From Stagnimonas sp965279705 (GTDB taxonomy: Bacteria; Pseudomonadota; Gammaproteobacteria; Nevskiales; Nevskiaceae): 64,000 nucleotides of DNA. Where the stretch lies: assembly GCA_965279705.1 (NCBI GenBank), contig OZ257257.1, forward strand, positions 2,976,001 through 3,040,000, given 5' to 3'. The stretch's first letter is position 1. The number at the start of each line of letters is the position of its first letter. The notes under the pieces were generated by a model. It worked only from the letters and a program-made list of their open reading frames with translations. It searched no databases and was not told the origin of the DNA. The translations under genes and the position numbers were made by a program. Positions 25,652 through 33,891 of the stretch are shown here, piece by piece.

Positions 25652-26989
25652 TCAGACCTGCGCTATGGGCGGCAACGTTGGTGACGCCACGCTGGCTGCC
25701 GCAGCCTGCACCCGGTGTAGCGGGAAATTGCAGATGAACGTGCTGCCCACACCCACTTCACTTTCTATCTTCAGGCGCGCCTCGTGGCGCTCCAGCGCGT
25801 GCTTGACGATCGACAGCCCCAGACCGGTGCCGCCGCTGGCGCGCGAGCGGCCGACGTCTACACGGTAAAAACGCTCGGTGAGTCTCGGCAGGTCTTTTTC
25901 GGAGATGCCGATGCCGGTATCGGCCACGCTGTAATGCGCGCCTTCGGCATCGCCCCACCAGCGCACGCGGATGATGCCGCCCGTGGGCGTGTATTGGCAG
26001 GCATTGGCGATGAGATTGGTGAACAGGCTCTGTATCTCCACATCGCGGCCCAGCAGTTGCACATCGGGCTCGATCTCGGTCTCGAAACGATGCTGGCCTT
26101 TGGAGACGGCCTTGGCATCCTCGACGATGCGCAGCAGCATGGCCGGCACATCGAGCACATCGAGCCGCGCCTGCTGTCCATCGGCTTCGAGCCGGGCGAG
26201 CTTGAGCAGATCGGCAATCAGCGCCTCCATGCGCTGCGCCTGGGCACGCATCTCGTTGATCGGCCCGGTCCAGGGTTGCAGCGGGCCGCTGGCGTCGGCG
26301 CTCATCATGTCCAGATAGCCGCGCAGCACCGTCAGCGGCGTGCGTAACTCATGGCTGGCATTGGCCACGAAGTCGCGGCGGATGGTGTCGAGCCGGCGCA
26401 GGTCGGAAATGTCGCGCACCACCAGCAAGCGCTGGCCGCTGCCATACGGAATGATGCGATACGACAGCAGCACGGCGATATTGATGGGTGATGGCGCCTC
26501 CACCTCGCTGCTGTAGTCGCCATTGCTGTAGTAGGCCGTGAACGTCGGGTGACGCACCAAGTTGGCCACGCGCTGGCCGAAATCCTGCGGACTGCGCAGG
26601 CCCAGCAAGGTGCGGCCTGCGGTGTTGAACCAGATGATCTCGCCGCGCTCACCCAGCACCACCGCGCCGTCGGGCAGGGCCTCGGTCGAGGCCTGGAACT
26701 CGGAGACGATGGCGGCGAGGCGTTTCTTGCGTTTGCGGTTGCGCTTTTGCAACGTCAGCAGGCTTTCAAATACCTCGCCCCAGATGCCGCCCGGCTCCGG
26801 CAACTCGACCTGCTTGGGCGCGCCAAACCATTTGCGCAGGGCAGCGAGGTAACGCAGATGCATCACCAGATACAGCATCAGCCCCAAGCCCAGGCCCAGC
26901 AGCCAGTAGCCGAACAGGCCACCCAGCAGCAACCCGAGCAGGCAACGCAGGGCTGCCTTGAAAATCTCTTGCTGGAGGGCGGGCGTCAT
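25652..26989 (-). CDS. phoR: Phosphate regulon sensor histidine kinase PhoR
   Basis: 445 residues. Two close membrane helices at the N-terminus (about 13-44, LLGLLLGGLFGYWLLGLGLG) without a periplasmic sensor domain, as in other PhoR proteins, which sense phosphate through PstB/PhoU. A PAS domain follows (about 95-200; LPDGAVVLGERGEIIWFN). HisKA is FVANASHELRTPLTVLRGYL with the phospho-accepting His, and the ATPase domain has NLIANACQYTPTGG, VADTGIGISEKDLPR and RASGGTGLGLSIVKHALERH. 18 bases after phoB. Confidence 0.95.
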   Translation of the reverse strand: MTPALQQEIFKAALRCLLGLLLGGLFGYWLLGLGLGLMLYLVMHLRYLAALRKWFGAPKQVELPEPGGIWGEVFESLLTLQKRNRKRKKRLAAIVSEFQASTEALPDGAVVLGERGEIIWFNTAGRTLLGLRSPQDFGQRVANLVRHPTFTAYYSNGDYSSEVEAPSPINIAVLLSYRIIPYGSGQRLLVVRDISDLRRLDTIRRDFVANASHELRTPLTVLRGYLDMMSADASGPLQPWTGPINEMRAQAQRMEALIADLLKLARLEADGQQARLDVLDVPAMLLRIVEDAKAVSKGQHRFETEIEPDVQLLGRDVEIQSLFTNLIANACQYTPTGGIIRVRWWGDAEGAHYSVADTGIGISEKDLPRLTERFYRVDVGRSRASGGTGLGLSIVKHALERHEARLKIESEVGVGSTFICNFPLHRVQAAAASVASPTLPPIAQV

Positions 26990-27007
26990 GCCTCGACCGT
27001 CTGCGGT

Positions 27008-27706
27008 CTAGACCTTGTCGGAAAAGCGATAACCCGTGCCGCGCACGGTCTGAATCATGTTGTCGTAGCCATAGGGTTCCAGCGCCTTGCGCAGGCGACG
27101 GATATGCACATCGACCGTGCGCTCTTCGACATAGACGTTCTGACCCCAGACACGATCCAGCACCTGCTCGCGCGTGTAGACGCGCTCCGGGTGGCTGATG
27201 AAAAAATGCAGCAGGCGATATTCAGTAGGGCCGAGCTTGACTGCCTCACCCTTGGCGGTGACGCGCTGGCTGGCGGCATCGACTTCGAGCCCCGCCACCG
27301 ACAACCGCTCTTCCACACCGCCCGGCATGGCGCGGCGCATGACGGCCTGGATGCGGGCGATCAGCTCGGGGAAGGAGAACGGCTTGCTGACGTAATCATC
27401 GGCGCCGATGTTGAGCGCGCGCACCTTGTCTTCTTCTTCGGCGCGGGCCGTCACCATGATGATGGGGATGTCCTTGGTGGTCGCACCTGCCTTCAGCTCC
27501 TTGGCGTACTCGACACCGGAGAGGCCGGGCATCATCCAGTCGAGCAGGATCAGATCCGGCCGCGACTCGGCAATGCGCAACCTCGCCTCCTGGGCATTCG
27601 CCGCCACGGTGATGCGGAACTCCGCCCGTTCGAGTGCGAAGCGCAACATGTCACGGATGGAGACTTCATCCTCCACCACCAGAATCTGCTTGTTTTGCAT
27701 GCCCAT
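27008..27706 (-). CDS. phoB: Phosphate regulon response regulator PhoB
   Basis: 232 residues. Receiver domain with the acidic pocket in ILVVEDEVSIRDML, the phosphorylated Asp in LILLDWMMPGLSGVEY, the Thr in IIMVTARAEEEDKV and Lys in DDYVSKPFSFPELIAR. Winged-helix OmpR-type output domain at 130-230 (LGPTEYRLLHFFISHPERVY, then RTVDVHIRRLRKALEPYGYD). It activates Pho genes by binding 11-bp repeats such as those before pstS. The start could be two codons further in (MQNKQ). Confidence 0.96.
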   Translation of the reverse strand: MGMQNKQILVVEDEVSIRDMLRFALERAEFRITVAANAQEARLRIAESRPDLILLDWMMPGLSGVEYAKELKAGATTKDIPIIMVTARAEEEDKVRALNIGADDYVSKPFSFPELIARIQAVMRRAMPGGVEERLSVAGLEVDAASQRVTAKGEAVKLGPTEYRLLHFFISHPERVYTREQVLDRVWGQNVYVEERTVDVHIRRLRKALEPYGYDNMIQTVRGTGYRFSDKV

Positions 27707-27734
27707 TTCCTGATTAAACGCTACGTATCAAGGT

Positions 27735-27762
27735 ATTGGCAATGTGTGACAGCGGCGTTAAA
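27735..27762 (-). promoter_or_regulatory. phoB: Weak Pho-box-like repeats before phoB
   Basis: On the minus strand TTTAAC, TGTCAC and GCCAAT are spaced 11 bases apart (plus positions 27757, 27746, 27735). Only the middle unit matches the PhoB half-site well. Autoregulation of phoB is common, so this is a possible but unproven site. Confidence 0.33.
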
Positions 27763-27795
27763 AAATTGTCATGTGTCAGCCGCGTGAAGAAAAAA

Positions 27796-28920
27796 TTACA
27801 CGCGGCGGATCACGACGCTGCCGGCCGAATAGCCGGCGCCGAAGCCTGAGAGCAGGCCGATATCACCCGGCGCGAAATCCGCATGGTGCTTATGGAAGGC
27901 GATGATGCAGCCGGCCGAACTGGTATTGGCATATTCATCGAGGATGACGGGCGCTTCGGTCTCGCTCGGGTCGCGGCCCAGCACGCGCTTGGCGATGAGT
28001 TGGTTCATCGACAGATTGGCCTGGTGCAGCCAGAAGCGTTTGACCGCGTCGGGCTTGAGACCCAAATCCGCCAGATGGCTGCTCAGGAGTTCGGCAACCA
28101 TTGGCACCACTTCCTTGAACACCTTGCGGCCTTCTTGGTTGAAAAGGGTGTCGCTCCACGAGCGCGGCTCGGTTTCTGCAATGTTCAGGAAACCGAAGTT
28201 ATTGCGGATGTTGTTGCTGAACTGTGTCTTGAGCCGGGTGCCGAGCACCTCGAACTTCTCTTTGCTCACCGCCGTGTCGAGCGGCTCGATGACGACTGCC
28301 GTCGCGGCATCGCCAAAAATGAAGTGGCAGTCGCGGTTGCGCCAGTTGTGGTGGCCGCTGGTGATCTCTGGGTTGACCACCAGCGCGCACTTGGCATTGC
28401 CGAGGCGCACGGCATCGACGGCGGCCTGGATACCGAACGCCGCCGAGGCACATGCCACATTCATGTCGTAGCCAAAGCCCTGCGTGCTGCCGAGATGCGC
28501 CTGCATCTCAACCGCCATGGCCGGATACGCGCGCTGGATATTGCTGGCGGCGAGGATGACGAAATCGACATCTGCCCCGGTGCGGCCCGCGTTGGCGAGT
28601 GCCTCGCGCGCCGCAATGCCTCCGATCTCCACCATCAGCGAGGGCTCGTCGTCGCTGCGGGTGCGCACGCGCGGGCGCATGCGGTCGATGTCGAGCGTGC
28701 CGGCCTTGTCGATGTTGTAGCGACTCTTGATGCCGCTGGCCTTGACGATGAACTCGCTGGAGGACATCGGTAGTTCGGCCACCGTGCCCGCCGCAATCGC
28801 CGCGGCATTGGCCGTGTTCTCGCGCGTTGCCCAGGCGTTGTAGCAGGCCACCAACTCGTCGTTGCTGATCGAATCAGCCGGGGTGTAGAGGCCGGAGCCG
28901 GTTATGGCGACGCGGATCAT
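27796..28920 (-). CDS. Beta-ketoacyl-ACP synthase III-like enzyme (FabH family, long form)
   Basis: 374 residues, longer than typical FabH (about 320). Thiolase-fold condensing enzyme with the FabH catalytic triad: Cys in NVACASAAFGIQAAVDAV, His in RFWLHQANLSMNQLIAKRVL, Asn in EYANTSSAGCIIAFHKHH. It opens with MIRVAITGSGLYTPADSISN. An insert near residues 30-60 (YNAWATRENTANAAAIAAGT) sets it apart. The size and sequence style resemble a Pseudomonas FabH-like protein that primes fatty acid synthesis with a medium-chain acyl-CoA from beta-oxidation. The gene is monocistronic as far as spacing shows (46 bases after the upstream gene). Confidence 0.85.
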   Translation of the reverse strand: MIRVAITGSGLYTPADSISNDELVACYNAWATRENTANAAAIAAGTVAELPMSSSEFIVKASGIKSRYNIDKAGTLDIDRMRPRVRTRSDDEPSLMVEIGGIAAREALANAGRTGADVDFVILAASNIQRAYPAMAVEMQAHLGSTQGFGYDMNVACASAAFGIQAAVDAVRLGNAKCALVVNPEITSGHHNWRNRDCHFIFGDAATAVVIEPLDTAVSKEKFEVLGTRLKTQFSNNIRNNFGFLNIAETEPRSWSDTLFNQEGRKVFKEVVPMVAELLSSHLADLGLKPDAVKRFWLHQANLSMNQLIAKRVLGRDPSETEAPVILDEYANTSSAGCIIAFHKHHADFAPGDIGLLSGFGAGYSAGSVVIRRV

Positions 28921-28966
28921 TGTTCTTGTCCTCTCTGGGGGCCGCAGTGTCGCCTAAGCAGGCGGG

Positions 28967-30397
28967 CTATCGCCAGCCAGCCCGCTTAATGGCATCGCGC
29001 AGCGCCTCACGCGTGGCGCGCTCGTGGCGGATCGACAGGTGCGAACCCTGATACCAGCGCACCGGCACTTGCCAATGCTTGCTGAGCAGCAGGGGCTGAT
29101 CCGGTGGCACGATACGGTCGGCGGCGGCGGCAAACAGGTGCAGACGCTCCCTGGGCGGCAGCGCCGGGCGTGCCAGGGGCGACACCACACTCAGAATCGA
29201 GCGGTAGCGCGCTTCGGTGAGCCCATGCTGGGCATAAAACTGCTCGTGCAGATGCGGCAGATGCCGCCACAGCACACCGGCTGGGTCGGACAGCGGCACG
29301 CCACCGACCACGAACTCCAGATCGGCTTCAGCGGTTGCCAGCAATGCCGCGTTGTAGCCACCCAGCGAAACGCCGTAGACGCCAACCTTGGGTGCGACCT
29401 CGCGGTCGCGCAGCCAAGCGAGCGCACGGCGCAGATCCCACAGCGCCTGCGTCTGCGCGTGGACGAGATCGAGCAGATCGCCATCCAGATATTGGTCGCC
29501 AGACTTGCTGCCCACCTTGCGCGGGCCATGCAGCGGCAGCGTCGGCATCAGCAGGTTGAAGCCGAGTTTCTTGTGCAGCACCTCGGGTGGGAACAAGCCG
29601 AAGTCCAGCCAGTTGTCGCCCATGCGGTAGCCGTGGATACAGAACAGCCAGGGGCGGTCGGCGCCCACATGGCGGAATACCCGCAACACGCTGCGCTGGT
29701 TTGGCACCAGTGCGGCCCAGGCCGCAGCCCCCGGCAGCTCCGCACGCGGCACGAAGCCGCTCGGGTAGCTCACCCGTTCGTAGCTCATGCGCTTGTAGCG
29801 CTTGACCTCGCTGGTCACCGCCTCGGGGGCGGTGGGCGTGTGGTGATAGCTGGCGAGATCGCTCGACCAGCCGTGCTCTTTCAACACGGTTTCGAGCCGC
29901 AGGCCTTCGAGGCACATAGCCTCGGCACCGGGGCCGGAGGGAATTTTGGCCACACCCACGAAGTAGGCGATCAGTGCTTCGTCGATGGCCGCCTTCATGT
30001 CAACCAGCGGCCTTGCCTCGGGGGCTTCGGCCCCTTCGTAAAGCGGCTCGCTGTTCAGCGCAACGCGACCGGCGGTGACGAATGCCCAGGCCGACAACAC
30101 GCCCGCGATCAATGCCGCCCAACCGCCGCCACTGAGCAAGGCCGGGATTGCCAGTACGGTGCCCAGCGCGCCACCTGCGGCATGCAGCTGATGCACGCGC
30201 ACATCGTGAATCTTGCCGAATAGCGCAATGGCTGCCGCCAGCAGATAGGCCAGCGGAAGTGCTGCAAAAATCCACCATGCCCAACCGCTGCCGCCCAGGG
30301 CCCAGACCAAGGCGGCAGAGAGCGCCACCAATGCGCGCGGCTGGCGGACAGGCGGCGGTCTATGCCGACGCCCGATGGTGTCCGCGGCTGCCGTCAC
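28967..30397 (-). CDS. Alpha/beta hydrolase with N-terminal membrane helices
   Basis: 476 residues. Hydrophobic helices occupy about 22-65 and 72-110 (PRALVALSAALVWALGGSGW, WWIFAALPLAYLLAAAIAL, GGGWAALIAGVLSAWAFVTA). The rest is a hydrolase domain: oxyanion region LFCIHGYRMGDNWLDFGLF, nucleophile elbow GVYGVSLGGYNAALLA (Ser), and the terminal acid and His candidates in AADRIVPPDQP and GSHLSI. It is probably an inner-membrane esterase or peptidase of unknown substrate. It overlaps the flavin reductase gene by 4 bases. Confidence 0.72.
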   Translation of the reverse strand: MTAAADTIGRRHRPPPVRQPRALVALSAALVWALGGSGWAWWIFAALPLAYLLAAAIALFGKIHDVRVHQLHAAGGALGTVLAIPALLSGGGWAALIAGVLSAWAFVTAGRVALNSEPLYEGAEAPEARPLVDMKAAIDEALIAYFVGVAKIPSGPGAEAMCLEGLRLETVLKEHGWSSDLASYHHTPTAPEAVTSEVKRYKRMSYERVSYPSGFVPRAELPGAAAWAALVPNQRSVLRVFRHVGADRPWLFCIHGYRMGDNWLDFGLFPPEVLHKKLGFNLLMPTLPLHGPRKVGSKSGDQYLDGDLLDLVHAQTQALWDLRRALAWLRDREVAPKVGVYGVSLGGYNAALLATAEADLEFVVGGVPLSDPAGVLWRHLPHLHEQFYAQHGLTEARYRSILSVVSPLARPALPPRERLHLFAAAADRIVPPDQPLLLSKHWQVPVRWYQGSHLSIRHERATREALRDAIKRAGWR

Positions 30398-30966
30398 GAC
30401 TTGTGAAGTGCCGCAGTGACGCGCGCCAAGGCAGCACCGGTGCTGGCTGCCAGTTCGGCTGTTTTGGCATCCAGCAATTTGCCGTCAGCGTCGAAGGCTT
30501 TGCCGGCTTCGTTCACCGAGAGGGTGTCGGGCAGCACGATGCAGCCGAGGTAACCCAGCACCTCGCGTAACTGGCGCACCGAGCGCACCGCGCCCCAGCG
30601 GCCCGTCGTCGCACCCGCAATGACGACGGTTTTGTTCTTGAACACCGAACCGGGCGGCGTGCCGGGCAACGGGCGCGATACCCAGTCGATGGCATTTTTC
30701 ATCAGCGCCGAATAACCGCCGTTGTATTCCGGCTCGGCAATGAGGAACCCCTGCGCGGCGGCGAACAGCATCTTGAGCTGCACGGCGGCGGTAGGCAGTT
30801 CGGCTTCGATGTCTTCGTTGAACACGGGCAGCACGAACGCGTCCCAGTCGATGAGGGTGACCTCGGCTCCGGCGGCCACGGCACCATCGGCCATTGCACG
30901 CACGAGCTTGAGGTTATGGGAGGCACGACGCGCGCTGCCAGAGAGCGCGAGGAGTTTGACTGTCAT
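30394..30966 (-). CDS. NADPH-dependent FMN reductase family protein
   Basis: 190 residues with a flavodoxin-like fold. The phosphate loop for FMN is LLALSGSARRASHNLKLVRA and the second FMN-contact motif is AEPEYNGGYSALMKNAIDWV; GATTGRWGAVRSVRQLREVL follows. These features match the NAD(P)H-dependent FMN/quinone/chromate reductase group (SsuE/ChrR/AzoR2-like). The natural substrate cannot be told. It overlaps both neighbours by 4 bases, so it is co-transcribed with the membrane protein before it and the hydrolase after it. Confidence 0.87.
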   Translation of the reverse strand: MTVKLLALSGSARRASHNLKLVRAMADGAVAAGAEVTLIDWDAFVLPVFNEDIEAELPTAAVQLKMLFAAAQGFLIAEPEYNGGYSALMKNAIDWVSRPLPGTPPGSVFKNKTVVIAGATTGRWGAVRSVRQLREVLGYLGCIVLPDTLSVNEAGKAFDADGKLLDAKTAELAASTGAALARVTAALHKS

Positions 30967-31265
30967 GTGGAGCCGAGCGCTTGAATGGAAACGAAATAGG
31001 AGGCGACGAGGGATGCAGCAAATGCGGCATGCGCAATCCAGTGCCAGCGCGCCTTGGTGCGGATGCCCCAGCCGCCGGCAGCGGCCGCCAGGGTGACGGC
31101 GGTGTAGGCGACGGTGAGCACCAGCAGTGCATTCATCGACGCGCGCTGGTCGGGCGCGACGTCCAGATGCCAGGCCAGCAACAGGGCACTGACACCGACG
31201 CCGATCACCATCGAGGCGCCGAGCACGGCAAAGGCAACATCGAGCACAAAGAGATATCGCAGCAT
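30963..31265 (-). CDS. Small three-helix membrane protein, unknown function
   Basis: 100 residues with three hydrophobic segments: about 6-31 (VLDVAFAVLGASMVIGVGVS), 45-65 (LLVLTVAYTAVTLAAAAGGW) and 76-94 (IAHAAFAASLVASYFVSIQ). No conserved charged residues or motif identify a family. Overlapping starts and stops tie it to the flavin reductase gene and to the small basic protein gene upstream (1-base contact at 31265). Confidence 0.65.
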   Translation of the reverse strand: MLRYLFVLDVAFAVLGASMVIGVGVSALLLAWHLDVAPDQRASMNALLVLTVAYTAVTLAAAAGGWGIRTKARWHWIAHAAFAASLVASYFVSIQALGST

Positions 31266-31579
31266 CAGGGCAGTGCTTTCTTCAATTTACGCAGCAATTT
31301 CATGGCAGGGAATACTTCACGCACCACCTTGGGTTGCGCCAGCCCGACCCGCACCAAGCTCATCGCAAAGGTGCGGACGATGCGGTCGCGCTGGTCGAAC
31401 ACGCTATTGACCATCGGCACGCGCCGCTCGTTCATCACGGTGACCGCATCTTCTGGCGCGTCGCCAAAATTGATCTTGAAGGTCAGGCGCACGTCGAGCG
31501 GCTCGCGCAGCTTGCGGCGTGGCGTGCTGGCGCTTTTGCCAACCCGCTTACTGGGTGTTTCGGGCGCTTTGGCTATCAT
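31265..31579 (-). CDS. Small basic hypothetical protein
   Basis: 104 residues, rich in Arg and Lys, with a disordered basic start (PSKRVGKSASTPRRKLREPL) and a more structured part (DVRLTFKINFGDAPEDAVTV, then VRTFAMSLVRVGLAQPKVVR). No family is recognised. Its ATG is only six bases from the divergent hydrolase ATG at 31586, leaving no room for separate upstream promoters. The true start may therefore be later, or its promoter may lie inside the neighbour. Confidence 0.5.
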   Translation of the reverse strand: MIAKAPETPSKRVGKSASTPRRKLREPLDVRLTFKINFGDAPEDAVTVMNERRVPMVNSVFDQRDRIVRTFAMSLVRVGLAQPKVVREVFPAMKLLRKLKKALP

Positions 31580-31585
31580 TGCTGG

Positions 31586-32125
31586 ATGAATCTCTCGAAC
31601 TCGAACGGCTCAGGCCCAACGCATCTGGTCGTGTTTGCACACGGCAAGGAAAGCGGCCCTTGGGGTACCAAGATCACCCAGCTGGCCGAGGTCGCAAAAC
31701 GTCGTGGTTACGCGGTGTTGAGCCCGGATTATAGCTTCACGCCTGATCCACAAGCCCGCGTCGCACATCTGCTGCAATTGGCCCCACGCGCAGAGCAATC
31801 TCTGGTGCTGGTGGGTTCGAGCATGGGTGGCTACGTCAGCGCCATGGCCTGTGCGGCGCTGAATCCCACCGCACTGTTCCTCATGGCGCCGGCACTGTAC
31901 TTCCCGGGCTGGGACGAAGAGCCCGAGGGCATCCCTGCCCTCACTTCGGTCGTGCATGGCTGGCAGGACGACATCGTGCCGGCCGAGCGTGGCCAGCGCT
32001 TTGCGGCACGCCATCGCGCTGGTCTGCACCTGATCGACTCCGGCCATACCCTCAACGATCAGTTGCCGCTACTGTGCGCACTATTCGACGATCTGTTGCG
32101 CCGCGCCACCGAAATCACGTCATGA
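31586..32125 (+). CDS. Small alpha/beta hydrolase (YqiA/RBBP9-like esterase)
   Basis: 179 residues from ATG 31586. The oxyanion strand is LVVFAHGKESGPWGTK, the nucleophile Ser is in LVLVGSSMGGYVSAMACA, Asp in HGWQDDIVPAER and His in LIDSGHTLNDQL. This gives a complete Ser-Asp-His triad in the spacing of small esterases such as YqiA and PA2G14-type carboxylesterases. No signal peptide. The stop overlaps the next gene (ATGA), so the two form a plus-strand pair. Confidence 0.8.
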   Translation: MNLSNSNGSGPTHLVVFAHGKESGPWGTKITQLAEVAKRRGYAVLSPDYSFTPDPQARVAHLLQLAPRAEQSLVLVGSSMGGYVSAMACAALNPTALFLMAPALYFPGWDEEPEGIPALTSVVHGWQDDIVPAERGQRFAARHRAGLHLIDSGHTLNDQLPLLCALFDDLLRRATEITS

Positions 32126-32583
32126 AGCCACGCTCCACCGAACCCGTCCTGCTCACCGGCAGCTTGCGCAAAAAGCTGGAAGCGGTGTACCGCAAGTGCG
32201 AGTACCGCGTGCAGATCGGCGGCAGCTCGCTGGTGTTTCGCATCGGCGAATACGACGCGGCCGTCGAGCGCGCGCTGTTCGGGCTGATCGGCGTGCGTCA
32301 GGAGTGGTCCGTCCTCACGCCCTGCAACCCGCGCTCGCAGGAAGCCACGCAGGAAATGAACAGCTTCTACTACCACGAGCTGCGCGACGCGATTGCCACC
32401 CGCAACGGCTTGTGGGTGCCCGCCATCAACCACGATCCACAGGGCAGCTGGCCGGATGAACCGGGCTTCGTGATCGCCGACGCAGACCCTCTCTGGGTAC
32501 GCGACCTGGGCACGCGCTTCATGCAGAACGCCTATGTGTCGGCAAACGTTGGCGCGCCGCTACGGTTGATCTGGTTGGTCTAG
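32122..32583 (+). CDS. DUF3293 domain protein
   Basis: 153 residues. It shows the pattern of DUF3293 proteins: an early strand YRVQIGGSSLVFRIGEYD, SVLTPCNPRSQEATQEMNSF, then LWVPAINHDPQGSWPDEPGF and RDLGTRFMQNAYVSANVGAP. The function of this family is unknown. Start is fixed by the ATGA overlap with the hydrolase gene. The 3' end overlaps the convergent thioesterase gene by 24 bases. Confidence 0.78.
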   Translation: MKPRSTEPVLLTGSLRKKLEAVYRKCEYRVQIGGSSLVFRIGEYDAAVERALFGLIGVRQEWSVLTPCNPRSQEATQEMNSFYYHELRDAIATRNGLWVPAINHDPQGSWPDEPGFVIADADPLWVRDLGTRFMQNAYVSANVGAPLRLIWLV

Positions 32584-33027
32584 AGCACCACGCCCGCTAG
32601 TGTAGGCAGCGACAAACTCAGGTGGCTGGCGCTTGGGGCGGCCTGTGGTGAAATCCACACAGACGAAATGGCTGGCCGCGCGCATCACGGTCTTGCCATC
32701 GGTGACGCGGATGATCTGGTAGCGCCGCCACATATCCAAACGCCCGCTGTTCTCGTGGATCCAGGTCGCCGTCATCAGCGCGTCGCCGGCAAAGGTTGCC
32801 GCGAGGTAATCCAGCTCGTGGCGATGCACCACGCAGCCCGTGTTGAGGCGGCGGTAGGCATCCCACCCCAACCCGAGCGCGTTGGAATGCGCCCACGCCA
32901 CGTCTTCCAGCCACTTCAAATACGTGACGTTGTTGACGTGGCCGAAGGCATCGAGGTGCTCGGTCGTGACCGTCACGGGCTTGATGAAGGGACGTTCGAC
33001 ATCCCACTGTGGCGTCTGCTGGATCAT
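32560..33027 (-). CDS. Acyl-CoA thioesterase, hotdog fold (YbgC/4HBT type)
   Basis: 155 residues. The 4HBT motif with catalytic Asp is VTTEHLDAFGHVNNVTYLKW, followed by the helix EDVAWAHSNALG. The remaining strands (VVHRHELDYLAATFAGDALM, SGRLDMWRRYQIIRVTDGKT) complete the hotdog fold. It likely hydrolyses acyl-CoA thioesters; chain preference is unknown. A long N-terminal segment before the motif is normal for this family. Confidence 0.87.
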   Translation of the reverse strand: MIQQTPQWDVERPFIKPVTVTTEHLDAFGHVNNVTYLKWLEDVAWAHSNALGLGWDAYRRLNTGCVVHRHELDYLAATFAGDALMTATWIHENSGRLDMWRRYQIIRVTDGKTVMRAASHFVCVDFTTGRPKRQPPEFVAAYTSGRGALDQPDQP

Positions 33028-33069
33028 GTGCGAAGTATGTGCGGATCAAGCCGGCCGGCATAATCGGGC

Positions 33070-33891
33070 ATGCCCAAGCACAAGCCCCCCGCCCTGCAAA
33101 TCAGCAGCTCGCCCACGCTGCAACTGGGTGCGGTCTCGCTCGCCGGCCAGCGCTGGATGGAACTGCTCACCGCCCTCGGCGATAGCCAGTCGATCACCGC
33201 CGCCGCCAAACAGGTCGGCCTGAGCTACAAGGCGGCGTGGGATGCCGTCGAGGCGATGAACAACCTAGCCGACAAGCCGCTGGTCGAGCGCAGCAAAGGC
33301 GGCAAGGGCGGTGGCGGCACCACACTCACCGCGCGCGGCACGGAGCTGGTGCAAACCTGGCGCGCGGTGGCCGAAGAAAACCAGCGATTCCTGCAACTGA
33401 TGAATGCGCGCATGCAGAACTTTGATGCTGATCTGCGCGTGCTCGGGAGACTCACCATGATCACCAGCGCCCGCAATCACTTCACCGGCACCGTCAGCGC
33501 CATCACCCCCGGCGCGGTCAACGAAGAGGTGGTGCTCAAGCTCACCGGCGGCGAGCAGATCACTGCCGTTGTTACTCATTCAAGTGTGGAGAATCTCGGC
33601 CTGAAAATTGGCGGCGAGGCGGTAGCACTAGTGAAAGCAAGCTGGGTGCTGGTGGGCGTGGAGTCACCCGGCAAGCAGCTGAAACTCTCCGCACGCAATC
33701 AGCTGCGCGGCACCGTAGAGCGGCTCACGCCCGGCGCGGTGAACACCGAGGTGGTGATCGCGCTGAAAGGTGGCAACTCGGTGGCGGCGATCATCACCAA
33801 CACGTCGGCGCTGGACTTGAAGCTGGTCGAAGGGGCGAAGGTGACCGCGATCTTCAAGGCTTCGAGTGTGATTTTGGGGGTGATGGTTTAG
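33070..33891 (+). CDS. modE: Molybdate-responsive transcriptional regulator ModE with tandem Mop domains
   Basis: 273 residues, close to E. coli ModE. The N-terminal winged helix-turn-helix (about 15-105) has GDSQSITAAAKQVGLSYKAA and WDAVEAMNNLADKPLVER. It is followed by two Mop/TOBE domains: ARNHFTGTVSAITPGAVNEE (about 137-200) and ARNQLRGTVERLTPGAVNTE (about 210-273), which bind molybdate or tungstate. Holo-ModE represses modABC through a palindromic site like the one at 36015-36040. The gene converges on modC and their stops overlap by 4 bases. Confidence 0.95.
   Translation: MPKHKPPALQISSSPTLQLGAVSLAGQRWMELLTALGDSQSITAAAKQVGLSYKAAWDAVEAMNNLADKPLVERSKGGKGGGGTTLTARGTELVQTWRAVAEENQRFLQLMNARMQNFDADLRVLGRLTMITSARNHFTGTVSAITPGAVNEEVVLKLTGGEQITAVVTHSSVENLGLKIGGEAVALVKASWVLVGVESPGKQLKLSARNQLRGTVERLTPGAVNTEVVIALKGGNSVAAIITNTSALDLKLVEGAKVTAIFKASSVILGVMV

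Noticed and set aside
28920..29000. Possible operon between ketoacyl synthase and the hydrolase gene
   Set aside because: The 46-base gap has no overlap or clear shared signal, so co-transcription is possible but not shown.
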